A stretch of DNA of 64,000 nt from Fusarium oxysporum f. sp. lycopersici 4287 (lineage: Eukaryota; Ascomycota; Sordariomycetes; Hypocreales; Nectriaceae), in NCBI RefSeq assembly GCF_000149955.1, contig NC_030986.1:1544528-1608527 (forward strand). The letters are read 5' to 3'. The notes under the pieces are model-generated. The model had not been told where the DNA came from. It saw only the letters and a program-made list of their open reading frames with translations, and did no database searches. This document shows, piece after piece, positions 10,466 through 25,638 of this stretch. A program made the position numbers and the translations under genes. Position 1 is the stretch's first letter. Every line of letters starts with the position of its first letter.

Positions 10466-11289
10466 GGGAAACCCGCCGTCGTGTTGGTACGATGTATTAG
10501 TGGAAATCTTCGCTTACTTATTAGAAATCATGTATCACTGCTCAGTTGCAGGAAAAGTTGGCAATAATTAACGGTCAAATTGTAATATAGAACTAAACCC
10601 GACATAAGCAGGACCAAACTTGGAAGAAACGCAACGTCAACCTTCGATTCTAAGAAAAGTCCTTCCCTACTATCTGTGAAGCCATTGAATTAGTCGCATG
10701 CGCGTCAAATGCATGGTTGAACTCCAAAGTTCAAATCAGTCTAGGGATTGATCGAGCGTTGGCGATTTGCAGTACCACCAATCTTAGTCAAGAGTGAATT
10801 TGAATTATTCGTAATACACCAGCATCAAATTCGCACTTATACCTCATTACTATCTTTATTTCTGTCACCATAAAAGGTGAACCACACATTCATCGTCAGG
10901 TTATTCTTATGCACTAATACAATGATATGCGCTTAGCCGATATTTGGCTTAGTCATTCTTCGAACTTCTGAATTTTTGGCCCGGATCTACAACGCTCTAC
11001 AGAGAGTCTCGTTGAAATCGAGATATTGGCCGGCATTTCCTCGCTCTGAATCTTCGACAATTGAAGGTGGGAGATTTTATCTCGGTCAATAGGTTTCCTA
11101 AATTCGAAGACCTAGTCTCGCCTTCTTCTAGTGGTGAGTTCGACAATTCCGTATCCAAATTCCGTGATAGGAGCCGCAAGGAAACAAATGTTAACAAAGC
11201 GTCAACGTAGAACCAAAAGACGTTTCCAACGAGACGACGAAACTCTCCTTCACTCAAATCGATACCGTCCATTCTCTAGACCGCCCATC
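10466..11289. other. Intergenic between BNA4 and uS8m
   Basis: Nothing recognisable. The uS8m frame stays open upstream to 11131, but the conserved protein starts at 11290, so 11131-11289 is treated as leader. Confidence 0.6.
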
Positions 11290-11790
11290 ATGCCCTCAGT
11301 CACCAACATCGCGAACATGTGTTCGCATCTCCAAAACGCCTCTAAAGCCCGCCTGGGTATAACATCTGTCAAGAATTGCAAATACAACCTTCAACTCGCC
11401 CTCGCTCTTCACCGATCAGGTTTCTTCTCGGCAATCTACCGTTCCGGTCCTCATCCCCCAACGCTCGAGCAGATGGTTTCTGAGCCTCCAGTGCGTGTGA
11501 CAAACGCCAACGTAGCCAGGATGCGCTTGTGGCTCGGCCTTAAGTACTGGGACGGTAAGCCCGTCCTCGGAAAGGCCAACGCTATTAGCACGCCGAAGCG
11601 TCTTATGACGGCCAACATTGCGGAGCTGGCTAGATTGGCGAGAGGGTTTCCTACGAAGGTGGATGGTGGTGTCGTGCCGGGGTTAAATCTTGGCGAGTGC
11701 ATGTTTGTGTCGACGTCGAAGGGTATGCTGGAAGTAAGGGAGGCACTCGCGAGAAAACAGGGTGGTCTGTTAGTATGCCGGGTTTCATAA
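11290..11790 (+). CDS. MRPS8: Mitochondrial small-subunit ribosomal protein uS8m (166 aa)
   Basis: Component of the mitochondrial 37S ribosomal subunit that binds 15S rRNA in the central domain. The start MPSVTNIANMCSHLQNASKA is the conserved N-terminus of fungal uS8m, so I chose ATG 11290 rather than the in-frame ATG at 11131. The text upstream of it is basic and not conserved-looking. The family blocks are visible: TNIANMCSHLQNA at the start, GFFSAIYRSG, RLWLGLKYWDGKPVL, the STPKRLMTANIAELARLARG region, and a C-terminal GGLLVCRVS like the GGEVLCYV end of bacterial S8. It is a single exon. The 3' side converges on the 12-14 kb gene. Confidence 0.9.
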   Translation: MPSVTNIANMCSHLQNASKARLGITSVKNCKYNLQLALALHRSGFFSAIYRSGPHPPTLEQMVSEPPVRVTNANVARMRLWLGLKYWDGKPVLGKANAISTPKRLMTANIAELARLARGFPTKVDGGVVPGLNLGECMFVSTSKGMLEVREALARKQGGLLVCRVS

Positions 11791-12130
11791 GCATGGATAT
11801 CTAGAGGGGAGGTTGCTTGGGTGGTGGGAGGAGCCTGTGTGCTTTCATGCTACGATAAATAGGGAAGCTTGTATTGTACAACTAGATTAAGTCCAACAAG
11901 GACGATTTTTGTATCAAAAATCAATCTCAGCATGAGAAACTGCCTTTCGCATTACAAATATTTTTGTTATCTCGCAATCTCGTTTTCAGATGCTCTTTTT
12001 ACAATAAGTATGCGATAAAATCACCATTCGCCTTCGCTTAAAACAGGTATCTATACAACGGCTCAAACAGTACATCCCCTCCCCCATGGCTAAATCAGCA
12101 ATCTTGTATCTCCCACAATCTATCCCAAGT
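11791..12130. other. Intergenic, convergent 3' ends
   Basis: Space between the stop codons of uS8m and the 725-aa gene. Only AT-rich 3' UTR-like sequence is visible. Confidence 0.6.
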
Positions 12131-14567
12131 TTATTCCGTCTTGGTAACACTTTCCTGGTCTTCCGTCTTCTCTTCGTCAATCTTCTCTCCAGTGGTATCC
12201 TTCTCTTCAACATCCTCAGCGGCCTTCTCGTCTTCCTTGGTATCATTCCTGTTTATGATGTCAATCTTGTTGTCCTTATTCTCTGCAGTCTTCGTCTCGG
12301 CTGACTCGGCATCCTTCTCCAACAAGGGAATCATCTCTTCCGTGGTCTCTGGTTCAGGATCAGTGGCTGATGCCTTGTTTGTCTCCTCGATGACAACAGG
12401 GGGCTGAGTAGAGCCCTCCTCTACTAGAGGAACGATATCGTCGTTCTCAATTGGCTTCTTAGATTCAGTCGTGGGCTCCTGCTCCCTGGACTCCTCGGAC
12501 TCATCAGCAGGAGTCTCCCTGGGAGAGGCGATGGGCTCCTCAGTAGCGGTGGTTTCGAGAACATCAACAGGCTTCTCCTCTTTGGGTATCTCGGGGGCGA
12601 TAGGGCGGACGCCTTCCTTCTTCTCCTGCTCCTCTTTGCTCGATTCCTTTGGGTCAACCTCGGCCTGGGATTCCTCTGGAGCGGGCTCCTCAACTTCAAC
12701 AGGAGCGTCCTCCACAACGGGCCCTGGTTCAGGCTTCTTCAAGCCCTCAGGAGCATTGTTGGTTTGGGATACCTCGGTTTCAATCTCGGGCACCTCGGGA
12801 CTTTCTGACTTAGCAGGCTCGGGTACCTTCTCTTCAACCACGGGCTCAACCTTGAAGGTCTCGTCTGAGACGACTGAACCAGTCACCGACTTGGATTCAG
12901 CTGCCTTCCTGGCAGGTTTCTTGGCGCTTCCCGGAGTTTTCATGCTGCTCTCGCGGCGTGTGGCATCGGCTCCTGAAGATGTTGGTCGCTTTACCGTCTT
13001 CTTGGGCGGTGTCGTAGGCACTTTCTCGGAAGTCTTTTGAGCGGAAGCTTGTGTTGGTCGCATCATGCGGGCCAAAAAGCTCTCATCGACTGGTGCTTCC
13101 TTCTTGGGGTGAGCGGGATCGGAGGCCTTCTTGGGAGGAGGGCCAAGGCTTGGCCGTGAGCGGCCGACGTTCGAAGGTTGACGCTTGACGGTTTTGCCAG
13201 TACTGGCGCCAGCTCCTGTCGCGCTCGCCCGGCTGGCTGGGCGAGCAGGTACGCTGAGATTCTGTGAGCTGGCCGAAGGTTGAACCTGACGGCCTGTCTT
13301 GGCACCGGAGGATGCAGTTGGGGCCATGAGAGAAGCAGGGAGGTGCACAGGCTTCGTGGGAGACTTGGGCTTTGGTTTCACGAAGGGAGCATCGCTAGGG
13401 GTGGGCTTCAATGGCTGAGGCTTCTTGGTTGCGCTAGTCGCTGAAGGTCGTGTAGCTGTTGGCGTAGTCTTTGGTGCCGGTTTTGTCTCCTTCTTTGGTG
13501 CTGAAGCAGCCTTAGGAGCTGGTTTGGTCTCAGGCTTGTGTGTGGCGCTTGCTGTTGGCCTCGTTGCGGAAGGAGACTTTGCTGGAGGCTTGGTGTTCGG
13601 AGCTTTCGTGGAGATGGTGCTGGGTCGAGTGGTGGTTGTTTTCTTGGGAGCGCTAGCCTTTGCAGTTGCTGCGGGAGCTGTCTGCTTTGGTTCTTTCGCT
13701 TCTTTCGTGTTCTCGACCTTGGCCTTACCATTGGCACCTACAGGAGCTGCTGGGGGCTTGTTTTCCTTCTTCGGCGAAGCTGTAACAGGCTCTGCCGTGA
13801 CAGGCTCTGCCGTGACAGGCTCTGCTGGCAGCAATGAAGGTGATGGTTCCTCCGCGTCTACCTTCTTGTCGGGGTTGACACTTGGCTCGTCGGTGACAGC
13901 TCCCATTTGCTCCGTGGGTGTCTTTGGGGGATCAATTAGGTGACGGGGCGACTCTGGGATTGCTTCTTGGAAGAAGGGCTTGCTTGCGCGTGGCGCATCT
14001 TCAAGCGACGCGGATGGCTTGTCCGGGATAGTGGAAACGGATTCTGCATCGGTGTCCATGCTTAATCGACGGCGTGATACACTGGATTCGTGGCTGGGAT
14101 CTCTCCTAAGACCTATCCTTCCGTCTTTCTCAATGGCAACAAAGCTTGTTCTGACTTTTGACAGTGGCCGGACAGGTGATTCGGTTCCGCTGTTGCCTGT
14201 GCCTGAGCCTGTGGAGAAAGAAAACAGGTTTTGATCAGCAAGGGGTTAAAGGGAGAGAAAGATGGACGGGAAGGACACGGTAGGTATGAAAGAATGACGC
14301 TGAGAGCTAGTGTGGGCGCGAATCCAGGGCAGGTACAATTAGAGCAAGCTTTTCAACGGCTTTCCTAACTTAAAAGTTGCATCTCGCAACAGTTCTAAAA
14401 GTGTATCCCACCAGCCAGGAATTGCGCGCTCATTCTTGAGATCATGTCGCGAGAGTATCGGTCGTACCTTGGACGGGAGTAGAAGCGCCAGATGATCGGC
14501 CTCTGTCGGGCGGGCTCGTGTCGCCCTTGTTCTCGAACATGGCGCGGAGGTTCTTAACCTGACTCAT
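12131..14567 (-). CDS. Low-complexity Ala/Pro/Lys/Glu-rich conserved protein (725 aa), function unknown
   Basis: Two exons on the minus strand: 14468-14567 (start MSQVKNLRAMFENKGD) and 12131-14208, joined across a 259-nt intron with GTACGA donor and TTTCTCCACAG acceptor; the frame is preserved. The N-terminus (VKNLRAMFENKG, then SPVRPLSKVRTSFVAIEKDG by residue 60) looks like a conserved module. The rest is disordered: Ala/Pro/Lys/Thr-rich tracts with many KPAPK-like units, then a long Glu-rich C-terminal third. A perfect AEPVT tandem repeat lies near residue 170. The general look is that of a cytoskeletal or scaffold protein, but no domain is recognised and no function is claimed. An antisense 189-aa open frame inside it is a composition artefact. 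Confidence 0.8.
13782..13826. repeat. 15-bp tandem repeat, three units, in coding sequence
   Basis: Three near-perfect copies of a 15-bp unit (TGACAGGCTCTGCCG) encode AEPVT three times on the minus strand. The unit length is a multiple of three, so copy-number change keeps the frame. Confidence 0.85.
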
Positions 14568-16549
14568 TGTTGCTGAGGGCTCTCAGACGAGACGAGCTGG
14601 ACAATATGCAAGTTCGGTCGGGCGACCTCGAGGTCTTTTTGGGGTGTTCGTTATGTACAGTTTCAGCGAGTTCTAGAGTTGAGCGCGTGTTGTGAATGGA
14701 TAGGGATTAGGATAAGGACAAGATGGGACGAGGTGATGTCTGGCTGGTTATGAGCGGCGTCCAGTCGCAAAGGAGGCAGGGTACCTGTACCTTGCTCCTT
14801 GAGGTACATCAGACAGATACGACGGGGCTCCTCAGGTCAGGCACAGGCCGTTAGTGGATTGAGGGGCGAGCCGTCAAACAAGGGGTACCTGCTGTAGCTG
14901 GCCTAGTGAGGTATTCCAGGAGGCGTTTCAGCGCTTGTTAGATACTCTCCTGTGGATGTATCTCATGGGGCTAGATTGCTTCGGTAGGTGGAGGCGGATG
15001 GTGGAGGGACTGGCAACCCGCAGAGAATCGCTTCTGGTACGTTGGGCAGTTGCAGAATAATAGGGGCTAAGATCACAGGACGGTACAAGAGTTGGACAGT
15101 ACCACAAGGTAAGTCTTCAACATCACTCATGTACTACAATATCGAGATGGTGTATAGACAACTCCTGAAGCTCGGCAACCAGCCAAATCATTCCACATTA
15201 AACGCCGACCATCACTCGCACAGCAACTAGACGTTATCTTGAGTCATCAAAGAAGCTCTGCCTCACGAATTTTCATGTCTAGAATCTCAAGTTACTCTGG
15301 CAGCAAGTCAGTTGCTCGGTGACATTGACTAACAAGGCAATAGACTGGATTGGATGGAGCCAGGTATGGGCGGTGCTCAGACAAGGATCCAGTCGAAATG
15401 AGGCACTGAATGGATCTCGTTCACATCAGGCTTAGCCAGGGACAAAGTAAATTACAATCATGATGAGAGTTCACCGTGATTGCCGGCACAGCGACTGTAT
15501 AATCTCATCAACTATCAAGCCAACAAGTGTCCTCGATACTCGGCCCCTCAAAGGCGCCTGAGAACATGAAACAATAAGGAGCTACGTATTATGATTAGTA
15601 GCTAGCTATTCCTGGACTGCAACGTTTGACGAAGGATTGTTATGCAGCATTGACAGTCAAACACCAGCCAATGGTCCATCGACGAGGTGTAGAAGAGAAA
15701 TCGAATACAATGTCGAATGGCTCAAATCAGTCGAAATGAACACACAAGATCAACCTCAACATGGGACGGACCGGCCGCAGACTAATGTTAGCAGTTTGAC
15801 TACGAATACGTACCACATCATTCGTTCATTAATTCATATAATTACCCCTTATTTTATTTTATTTTATTTCATTTCATCCCATCCCATACCATGCTTCCGC
15901 TTCTCCCACGTTGTCTCGGCTCTGAAGTTATTCCTTCGGCTCCCCCGCGGCTATCCTACAGGTTCATCCAATAACATTTTCCCGTACAACTTAATCTTTT
16001 CAATGGACGCTTTGAAGCTTTGATGGTGATATTGGAACACATGAGCTTGTGTGGGGTCTGCTGTGTCTCATATGCCCTCCCCACATCCCCCGATCGAAGC
16101 TCTCGTTCCAGGTAAATTGTATCCAGTGGACCATTGACATCCAAGGGCTCTTTCGTTGGATCTTGACTATGCGCTCACGTCGTATGAGAACTGGGATTAG
16201 ATCCATCTCGTTGTTGGCGTGACCTTTAATTGATATCAGATGTGAGCCGAGTATCGGCCAACAATAAATGCTCCCAGGCAAGGTTAATATATACAGATGT
16301 TTGTTCAGACATATCGGTACACTTAATAGAAATGTAGTCGAGAAATAGAACATGGGAAAACATCTTGAAATGAATGGGATATATTGTCAATTGTAATTCA
16401 AAAGTGCAGTCAACATAAACTTTGTATGCTTGGCGCCGTCGGCCTGGCCACTTTTTACCCGATACCAAAAATCCATACAACATTTCTTACCCGTTCCGAT
16501 CTTCGGACAAAAGAACTTGAACTTCCTCTCAACTCCAATTGTGCCCATC
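14568..16549. other. Long intergenic region upstream of LYS12
   Basis: Nearly 2 kb with no convincing gene. It includes the leader of the 725-aa gene, a TTTTA/TTTCA/CCCAT pentanucleotide run at about 15846-15892 and the LYS12 promoter. I looked for a perfect TGACTCA (Gcn4/CPC1) site near LYS12 and did not find one. Short frames at 14988-15230 and 15637-16023 have no coding character. Confidence 0.55.
15846..15892. repeat. Degenerate pentanucleotide microsatellite
   Basis: A run of TTTTA units grading into TTTCA and CCCAT units on the plus strand. It lies in the intergenic region upstream of LYS12. Confidence 0.8.
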
Positions 16550-17676
<1,127 letters not shown>

Positions 17677-18071
17677 AATATATAAAACGTCAAAAGTTGG
17701 TAGCTAGATCAGATATCCCATGCTGTTTGAACATGTGATGATACAGCTAGTTTTTGGATACAGCTTGGAAATCCGTGTGAAGATTCGTTTGTTTTAAAGA
17801 TCTAGAGAGGATTGTATATGGTATACGTTTTTCTATCCATCTTTTCTAAATACCTCCGTCAAAAGAGGTGCCCCTATCCAGCTTCTACAATTCATTTGTG
17901 TATCATTGACTTCCAAGCCTCTACCAAGGAGTCGTTTTCGTATGACATTATATTACAAGATCGTGCACCCATTCGTGTGTTATACAATAGCAGAGACAAC
18001 ATTGTCTGCGCTTAGGCCGTTACATCACTGATGTGCTGGGCCATGATACATCTTCAGCTCCAGTGACTAGC
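17677..18071. other. Intergenic, convergent 3' ends of LYS12 and MEF1
   Basis: Only 3' UTR-like AT-rich sequence is visible. The open frame of MEF1 exon 3 continues past its donor site, but that extension is not coding. Confidence 0.6.
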
Positions 18072-20596
18072 TTATTTGGTTCGCTTAGCCTCAAGCTCAG
18101 CCTGATACTTGGCGACCAGTTCCTTTCTATAAAGTTGTTAGTGCTTATTCTTTCGCAATGATGCAGAGATACATACTGAAGATGAGGAGGAGCAGGGGCG
18201 TAGTGGCTAAACTCCATGCTGAACTCGCCCTTGCCCTGAGTGGCAGCACGAAGCTGAGAGCTGAAGCCAAACATGGCGTTCAGACTGCAGTCACAGATGA
18301 GTGTGAAATCCTCGCTACCAATATCGGTATCGTGAATGGTGGCGTTACGCTTGTTCATAAGCATAAGAATGTTACCCTGGAACTCGTTGGGGGCAGTGAT
18401 AGTGGTCTTCATGAGGGGCTCGAGCACCTGACCACCAGCATCGGAGAAAGCCTTCTTGAAAGCCATCTGGGTGGCCAAGTTGAAAGCATAATCGGAAGAA
18501 TCAGTAACGTGAGTAGCACCATCGTTGACAACCATCTTGGCGCCGATAACCTTGTGGCCCAGGAGAGGACCCTTCTCACAGACAACGTCGAAACCCTTGG
18601 CACAGGCAGAGAGGAACTTGTCGGGAATGTGACCACCAACGACCTGGCTCTCATAATGATTCTCATCAGGCTTGTCGTTGGGCTCAATCCATCCAGCAAC
18701 ACGGGCGAAGTCACCAGGACCACCACTCTGTCGCTTCAGAAGGTAGTCATAGTCGGCTCGTCGGGCAATTGTCTCTCGGTAGGCAACACGGGGCTGGCCA
18801 GTGACACACTCTGTCTTGTACTCGCGTCGGAGACGTTCCACATAGACCTCAAGGTGCAATTCACCCATACCGGAAATGATAGTCTCCTCACTCTCGGCGT
18901 CAACGTGGACACGGAAAGTGGGATCCTCACGCTGGAATCGGTTCATGGCCTTACTGAAGTTGTCGGCATCACCGGTTCGCTTGGGCTTGATGGAAAGAGA
19001 CATGACAGCATCAGGAACGAACATGGAAGACATAGTGTAGGGAAGACCTCCGTCAGTGAAGGTGTCACCGGAGGCACAGTCGACGCCGAAAACAGCGCAA
19101 ATTTCACCGGCACCAATCTCGGAGACATCCTCCATTTCGTTGGAGTGCATGCGGACGATACGGGGAATTCGGACCTTCTTGTCAGTTCGAGAGTTGAACA
19201 GGTAGGTACCCTTGCTCAGCTTGCCCTGGTAGACGCGGATGTAGGTGAGTTGACCATAGTTGTTCTCCTCGAGCTTGAAGGCAAGACCGACAAAGGGAAG
19301 AGAGTCATAGGGAACCAGCTTAACAGTCTTCTCGCCCTGGGACTTGTCCAGACCAGTGTTCTCAATTTCAGAGGGGTTGGGCAGGTAATCGCAAACAGCG
19401 TCGAGCATAGGCTGAACACCCTTGTCGGCAAGAGCAGAGCCCATCATGACAGGAGTGAAAGTTCGGGCGATAGTAGCACGTCGGATAGCGGCCTTGATCT
19501 GAAGGTTGGTAGGCTCCTGCTCCTCAAGGTACAGTTCGGCAATTTCGTCGTCGACATCAGCAAGCTTCTCAATCAGAGCCTGGCGCTTCTCCTTGGCGAA
19601 TTCCTGGAGAGGACCGGGAATCTGATCGGTAACGCGAACCTTGGTACCACGGGGACCCTCGAAGTACATAGCCTGCATGTTGATGAGATCGACAACGCCC
19701 AAGAACTCGTCTTCGGCACCAATAGGAATCTGAATAGCGGCGGCGGGAATCTTGAGCTTCGTGTTGATCTGTTCGACTGCCTTCCAGGGGTTGGCACCCA
19801 TGCGATCCATCTTGTTGACGAACGAGATTCGGGGGACATTGTAACGTTTCATTTGACGGTCGACGGTGATGGTCTGAGACTGAACGCCAGAAACAGCGCA
19901 CAGAATCATGACAGCACCGTCAAGGACTCTCAGGGCTCGCTCGACTTCGATAGTGAAATCAATATGACCGGGTGTATCAATCAGGTTGAAGTGGTAGGTT
20001 TCCTCTTTGCCGTTTTCCATTTTTTTCCAGTCGGCGAAAGTAGCCGCAGACTGAATAGTGATGCCTTTTTCCCTTTCGAGTTCCATAGAGTCCATCTTGG
20101 CGCCGACGGAATCCTTTCCTCGAACCTCGTGGATCGAATTGATTCGGCCGGTGTAGAACAGGACTCGTTCACTGACTGTTGTCTTTCCACTGTCGATGTG
20201 GGCCTGTTTAGTTCTTGTTAGCAGAAGGGGGTGAAATGGTGACGGCCATTGATCATACAGCGATACCGATGTTGCGCACACGAGACAGGCGCTTGGCCTC
20301 CTCAGCGGACATGTTGGCGGCGACATACTCGGGTGTCAAACTAGCAGCGTCTTCCTGAGCTTTCTTGAGACTATCTATGATATGAGCATTGTGTTCAGCA
20401 AGCAAAAAGGGGAGCAATCGAGAACTCACGCTTCTTGCGCCGCACTGCAGCTACGCTTGGTCTGGCTGAAGGCTCGTCGACTCTCCCACGCGGGAGCAGC
20501 AGCTGATATAGTAAAAGAATGGCTACCGCAGCTTGGCTGCTGGGTGCCGAGGAGCAGACGGCAATTGAGCCATCTGGCAGCCCATGTTGCCCTCAT
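18072..20596 (-). CDS. MEF1: Mitochondrial translation elongation factor G (786 aa)
   Basis: GTPase that drives ribosomal translocation in the mitochondrial matrix. Four exons on the minus strand: 20430-20596, 20259-20370, 18177-20203 and 18072-18126; introns are 59, 54 and 50 nt, and the total is in frame. The start at 20596 ([15 protein letters not shown]) gives a basic, hydroxylated targeting peptide. An in-frame ATG at 20713 is less convincing. GTPase motifs are AHIDSGKTT (94-102), the EREKGITI switch, DTPGHIDF and NKMDRMGA. Domain IV has the GDFARV and [12 protein letters not shown] blocks, and the protein ends [10 protein letters not shown], then [17 protein letters not shown] after the last intron. 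A 687-codon antisense frame over exon 3 is a shadow. Confidence 0.96.
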
Positions 20597-21088
20597 CTTG
20601 CAATCTTGGACTTCAGCAAAGAAGTTGAGGAGAGGGTTGCCAATGATCGACGCTCCATTGGAAACTTTTTTCTTTGGTGTCGGGATTAGCAGGATGGAGG
20701 TGTAGCGCCACATGCGTACGCAGTTCTGATTCGCTCAGCGCTTAATTCTCGCCATTAATGGCACTGTAACTTGGGTATTGGAGGGTGGGCGCCTCAACCG
20801 AACGCCTCCATGCCTCGAAAGGAATGGAACAAGACAACGCCCGAACGTTCTCTTAAAGGATGTCAGCCATGCACTTGAATGCAATACATTCTCTAGTATT
20901 AAAGATATATTTTGAGTTGGTGAGAATTGAACAGGTGTCTGTCTCATTTGGGATCTACCAAGGTGCAAAACTGCCAGCCAGTCTGCTCAGGTTGAGACCT
21001 TGGGAATTTTCTCAACTCGAGATTTGGAACATGTATACGCATCATACATTTACATTTATATGTATTCTTTTAGGCTTTTTATGCCATT
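20597..21088. other. Intergenic between MEF1 and assembly gap
   Basis: MEF1 promoter side. Nothing else recognised before the N run. The 3' end of the aspartic protease gene may lie in the gap or at its left edge. Confidence 0.5.
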
Positions 21089-21464
21089 NNNNNNNNNNNN
21101 NNNNNNNNNNNNNNNNNNNNNNNNNNNNNNNNNNNNNNNNNNNNNNNNNNNNNNNNNNNNNNNNNNNNNNNNNNNNNNNNNNNNNNNNNNNNNNNNNNNN
21201 NNNNNNNNNNNNNNNNNNNNNNNNNNNNNNNNNNNNNNNNNNNNNNNNNNNNNNNNNNNNNNNNNNNNNNNNNNNNNNNNNNNNNNNNNNNNNNNNNNNN
21301 NNNNNNNNNNNNNNNNNNNNNNNNNNNNNNNNNNNNNNNNNNNNNNNNNNNNNNNNNNNNNNNNNNNNNNNNNNNNNNNNNNNNNNNNNNNNNNNNNNNN
21401 NNNNNNNNNNNNNNNNNNNNNNNNNNNNNNNNNNNNNNNNNNNNNNNNNNNNNNNNNNNNNNNN
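21089..21464. other. Assembly gap (376 N)
   Basis: A run of N. It hides the C-terminal codons of the aspartic protease gene. Open frames that appear to cross it are artefacts. Confidence 1.
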
Positions 21465-24394
<2,930 letters not shown>

Positions 24395-25638
24395 CTATAG
24401 TAAGTTTGCGTCGATGTAAGCACCCAATCGCTTCAATCCCTCGACTAGAACATGTGTCTCACAGACATACCCCATTCTTATGTATCCCTTAAAGTCCTCG
24501 TCCTTCCCAAAGCATTTCGAACCTGCTACAAACAAGACATTGTTCTTGCTCAGCAGGTCCAAGCAGAAATCAACATCGTTTATGGGTTGGCCATTCTTGA
24601 TGAAACGAACAAATGCTGTCGTACCAGCCGTGGGCTCTACCCAGGAACACACGGCTTTATAGCGTCCGATAAACTCTTTGACCAGTTTCGCATTGTTCCT
24701 CGCCAGGGTCAAGTTGCGATCAACTAAAGAAGGGAGAACTGCTGGCGATAAGGCGTATCTCGCGACCTGGTCATCGATCTGGGAAACGCTGATTGTGGTG
24801 TAGTCTCGCGCGGCCATGATGGCTGAAATGATGCACTTGTCCTTGCTCGCAATCCAGCCGACCCTAATCCCAGCCAAAGCATATCCTTTGGACATGGATC
24901 CCGTCGTGATCGTTTTTTCATAACCCAAGGACGTAGCAGGCTTCGGTATGTCAATTTGACCAGAGGCCCCGCCATGGAAGAGTGGGCGATAGACTTCGTC
25001 AGAGAATAGGATGATGCCTTTCTCCTTTGCTATTTGAGCAATGCGACCCAGTTCACTGTTATGGATAGGTGCACCGGTGGGATTATTAGGATTGTTTATG
25101 ATAATCATCTAGGACAACAGTAAGTAACGATTTCTTTGTACCACTTGAAAATCTTCACCTTTGTGTTCTTTCGGATGAGGTTGATCAGCCCATCCACGTT
25201 GGGAACGAAGCTCTCTTCTTCCTTCAGCTTCCATAATGAGACTTCAGCTCCAATGCTTCGCGGAACCTCATATAGCTGCTGGTATGTAGGATAGACGCAA
25301 ACTACGTGATCATTTGGCCCAACGAGGCTATACAGGGCCAGGAAGTTGGCACCGATCGCACCTTGTGTAACAACAATATCTTCTGCAGCAAGTTTTGTGT
25401 CTTCGGTGCTGCACTGGGCAGCTATTCTCTCTCTTAATGCGTTGGAACCGGGGATAGGGCCGTATGTAAGTTTGAGTCTTGTATCAATGGGACCTTGTGC
25501 TTTGGGGTCTTTGCACATGCCGACCAAGTCGTCAATCGATACAGACGCAGCACACGTCTCAGCAACGTTCAGGGCCCCAGGAGTTGTCTCATACTCGTCC
25601 ATCCATTGTTCAACAGCGAAAGGTGCAATTCGAACCAT
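24395..25638 (-). CDS. PLP-dependent aminotransferase, class I/II (397 aa)
   Basis: Fold-type I aminotransferase. Two exons on the minus strand: 25159-25638 and 24395-25108, with a 50-nt intron (GTGAAG...TCCTAG). Motifs in order: LTYGPIPGSNALRERIA near the N-terminus, TQGAIGANFLALYSL, YPTYQQLYEVP, the NNPNNPTG cofactor-binding block, SDEVYRPL, and TGSMSKGYALAGIRVGW with the probable PLP lysine at residue 234. The FKGYIRMGYVC region supplies the Arg that binds the substrate carboxylate. The N-terminal APFAVEQWMDEYETTPG style resembles fungal enzymes near kynurenine/aromatic aminotransferases and capreomycidine-synthase-like proteins. The substrate cannot be set from sequence. No biosynthetic cluster is visible around it. 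Confidence 0.88.

Noticed and set aside
12471..13943. Long plus-strand open frames (189 and 172 codons) over the 725-aa gene
   Set aside because: Composition shadows of Ala/Pro/Glu codons. They are low-complexity and lack gene signals.
18158..20221. 687-codon open frame antisense to MEF1
   Set aside because: It is the mirror of a strongly coding exon with biased third positions. The protein has no fold-like pattern and MEF1 is certain on the other strand.
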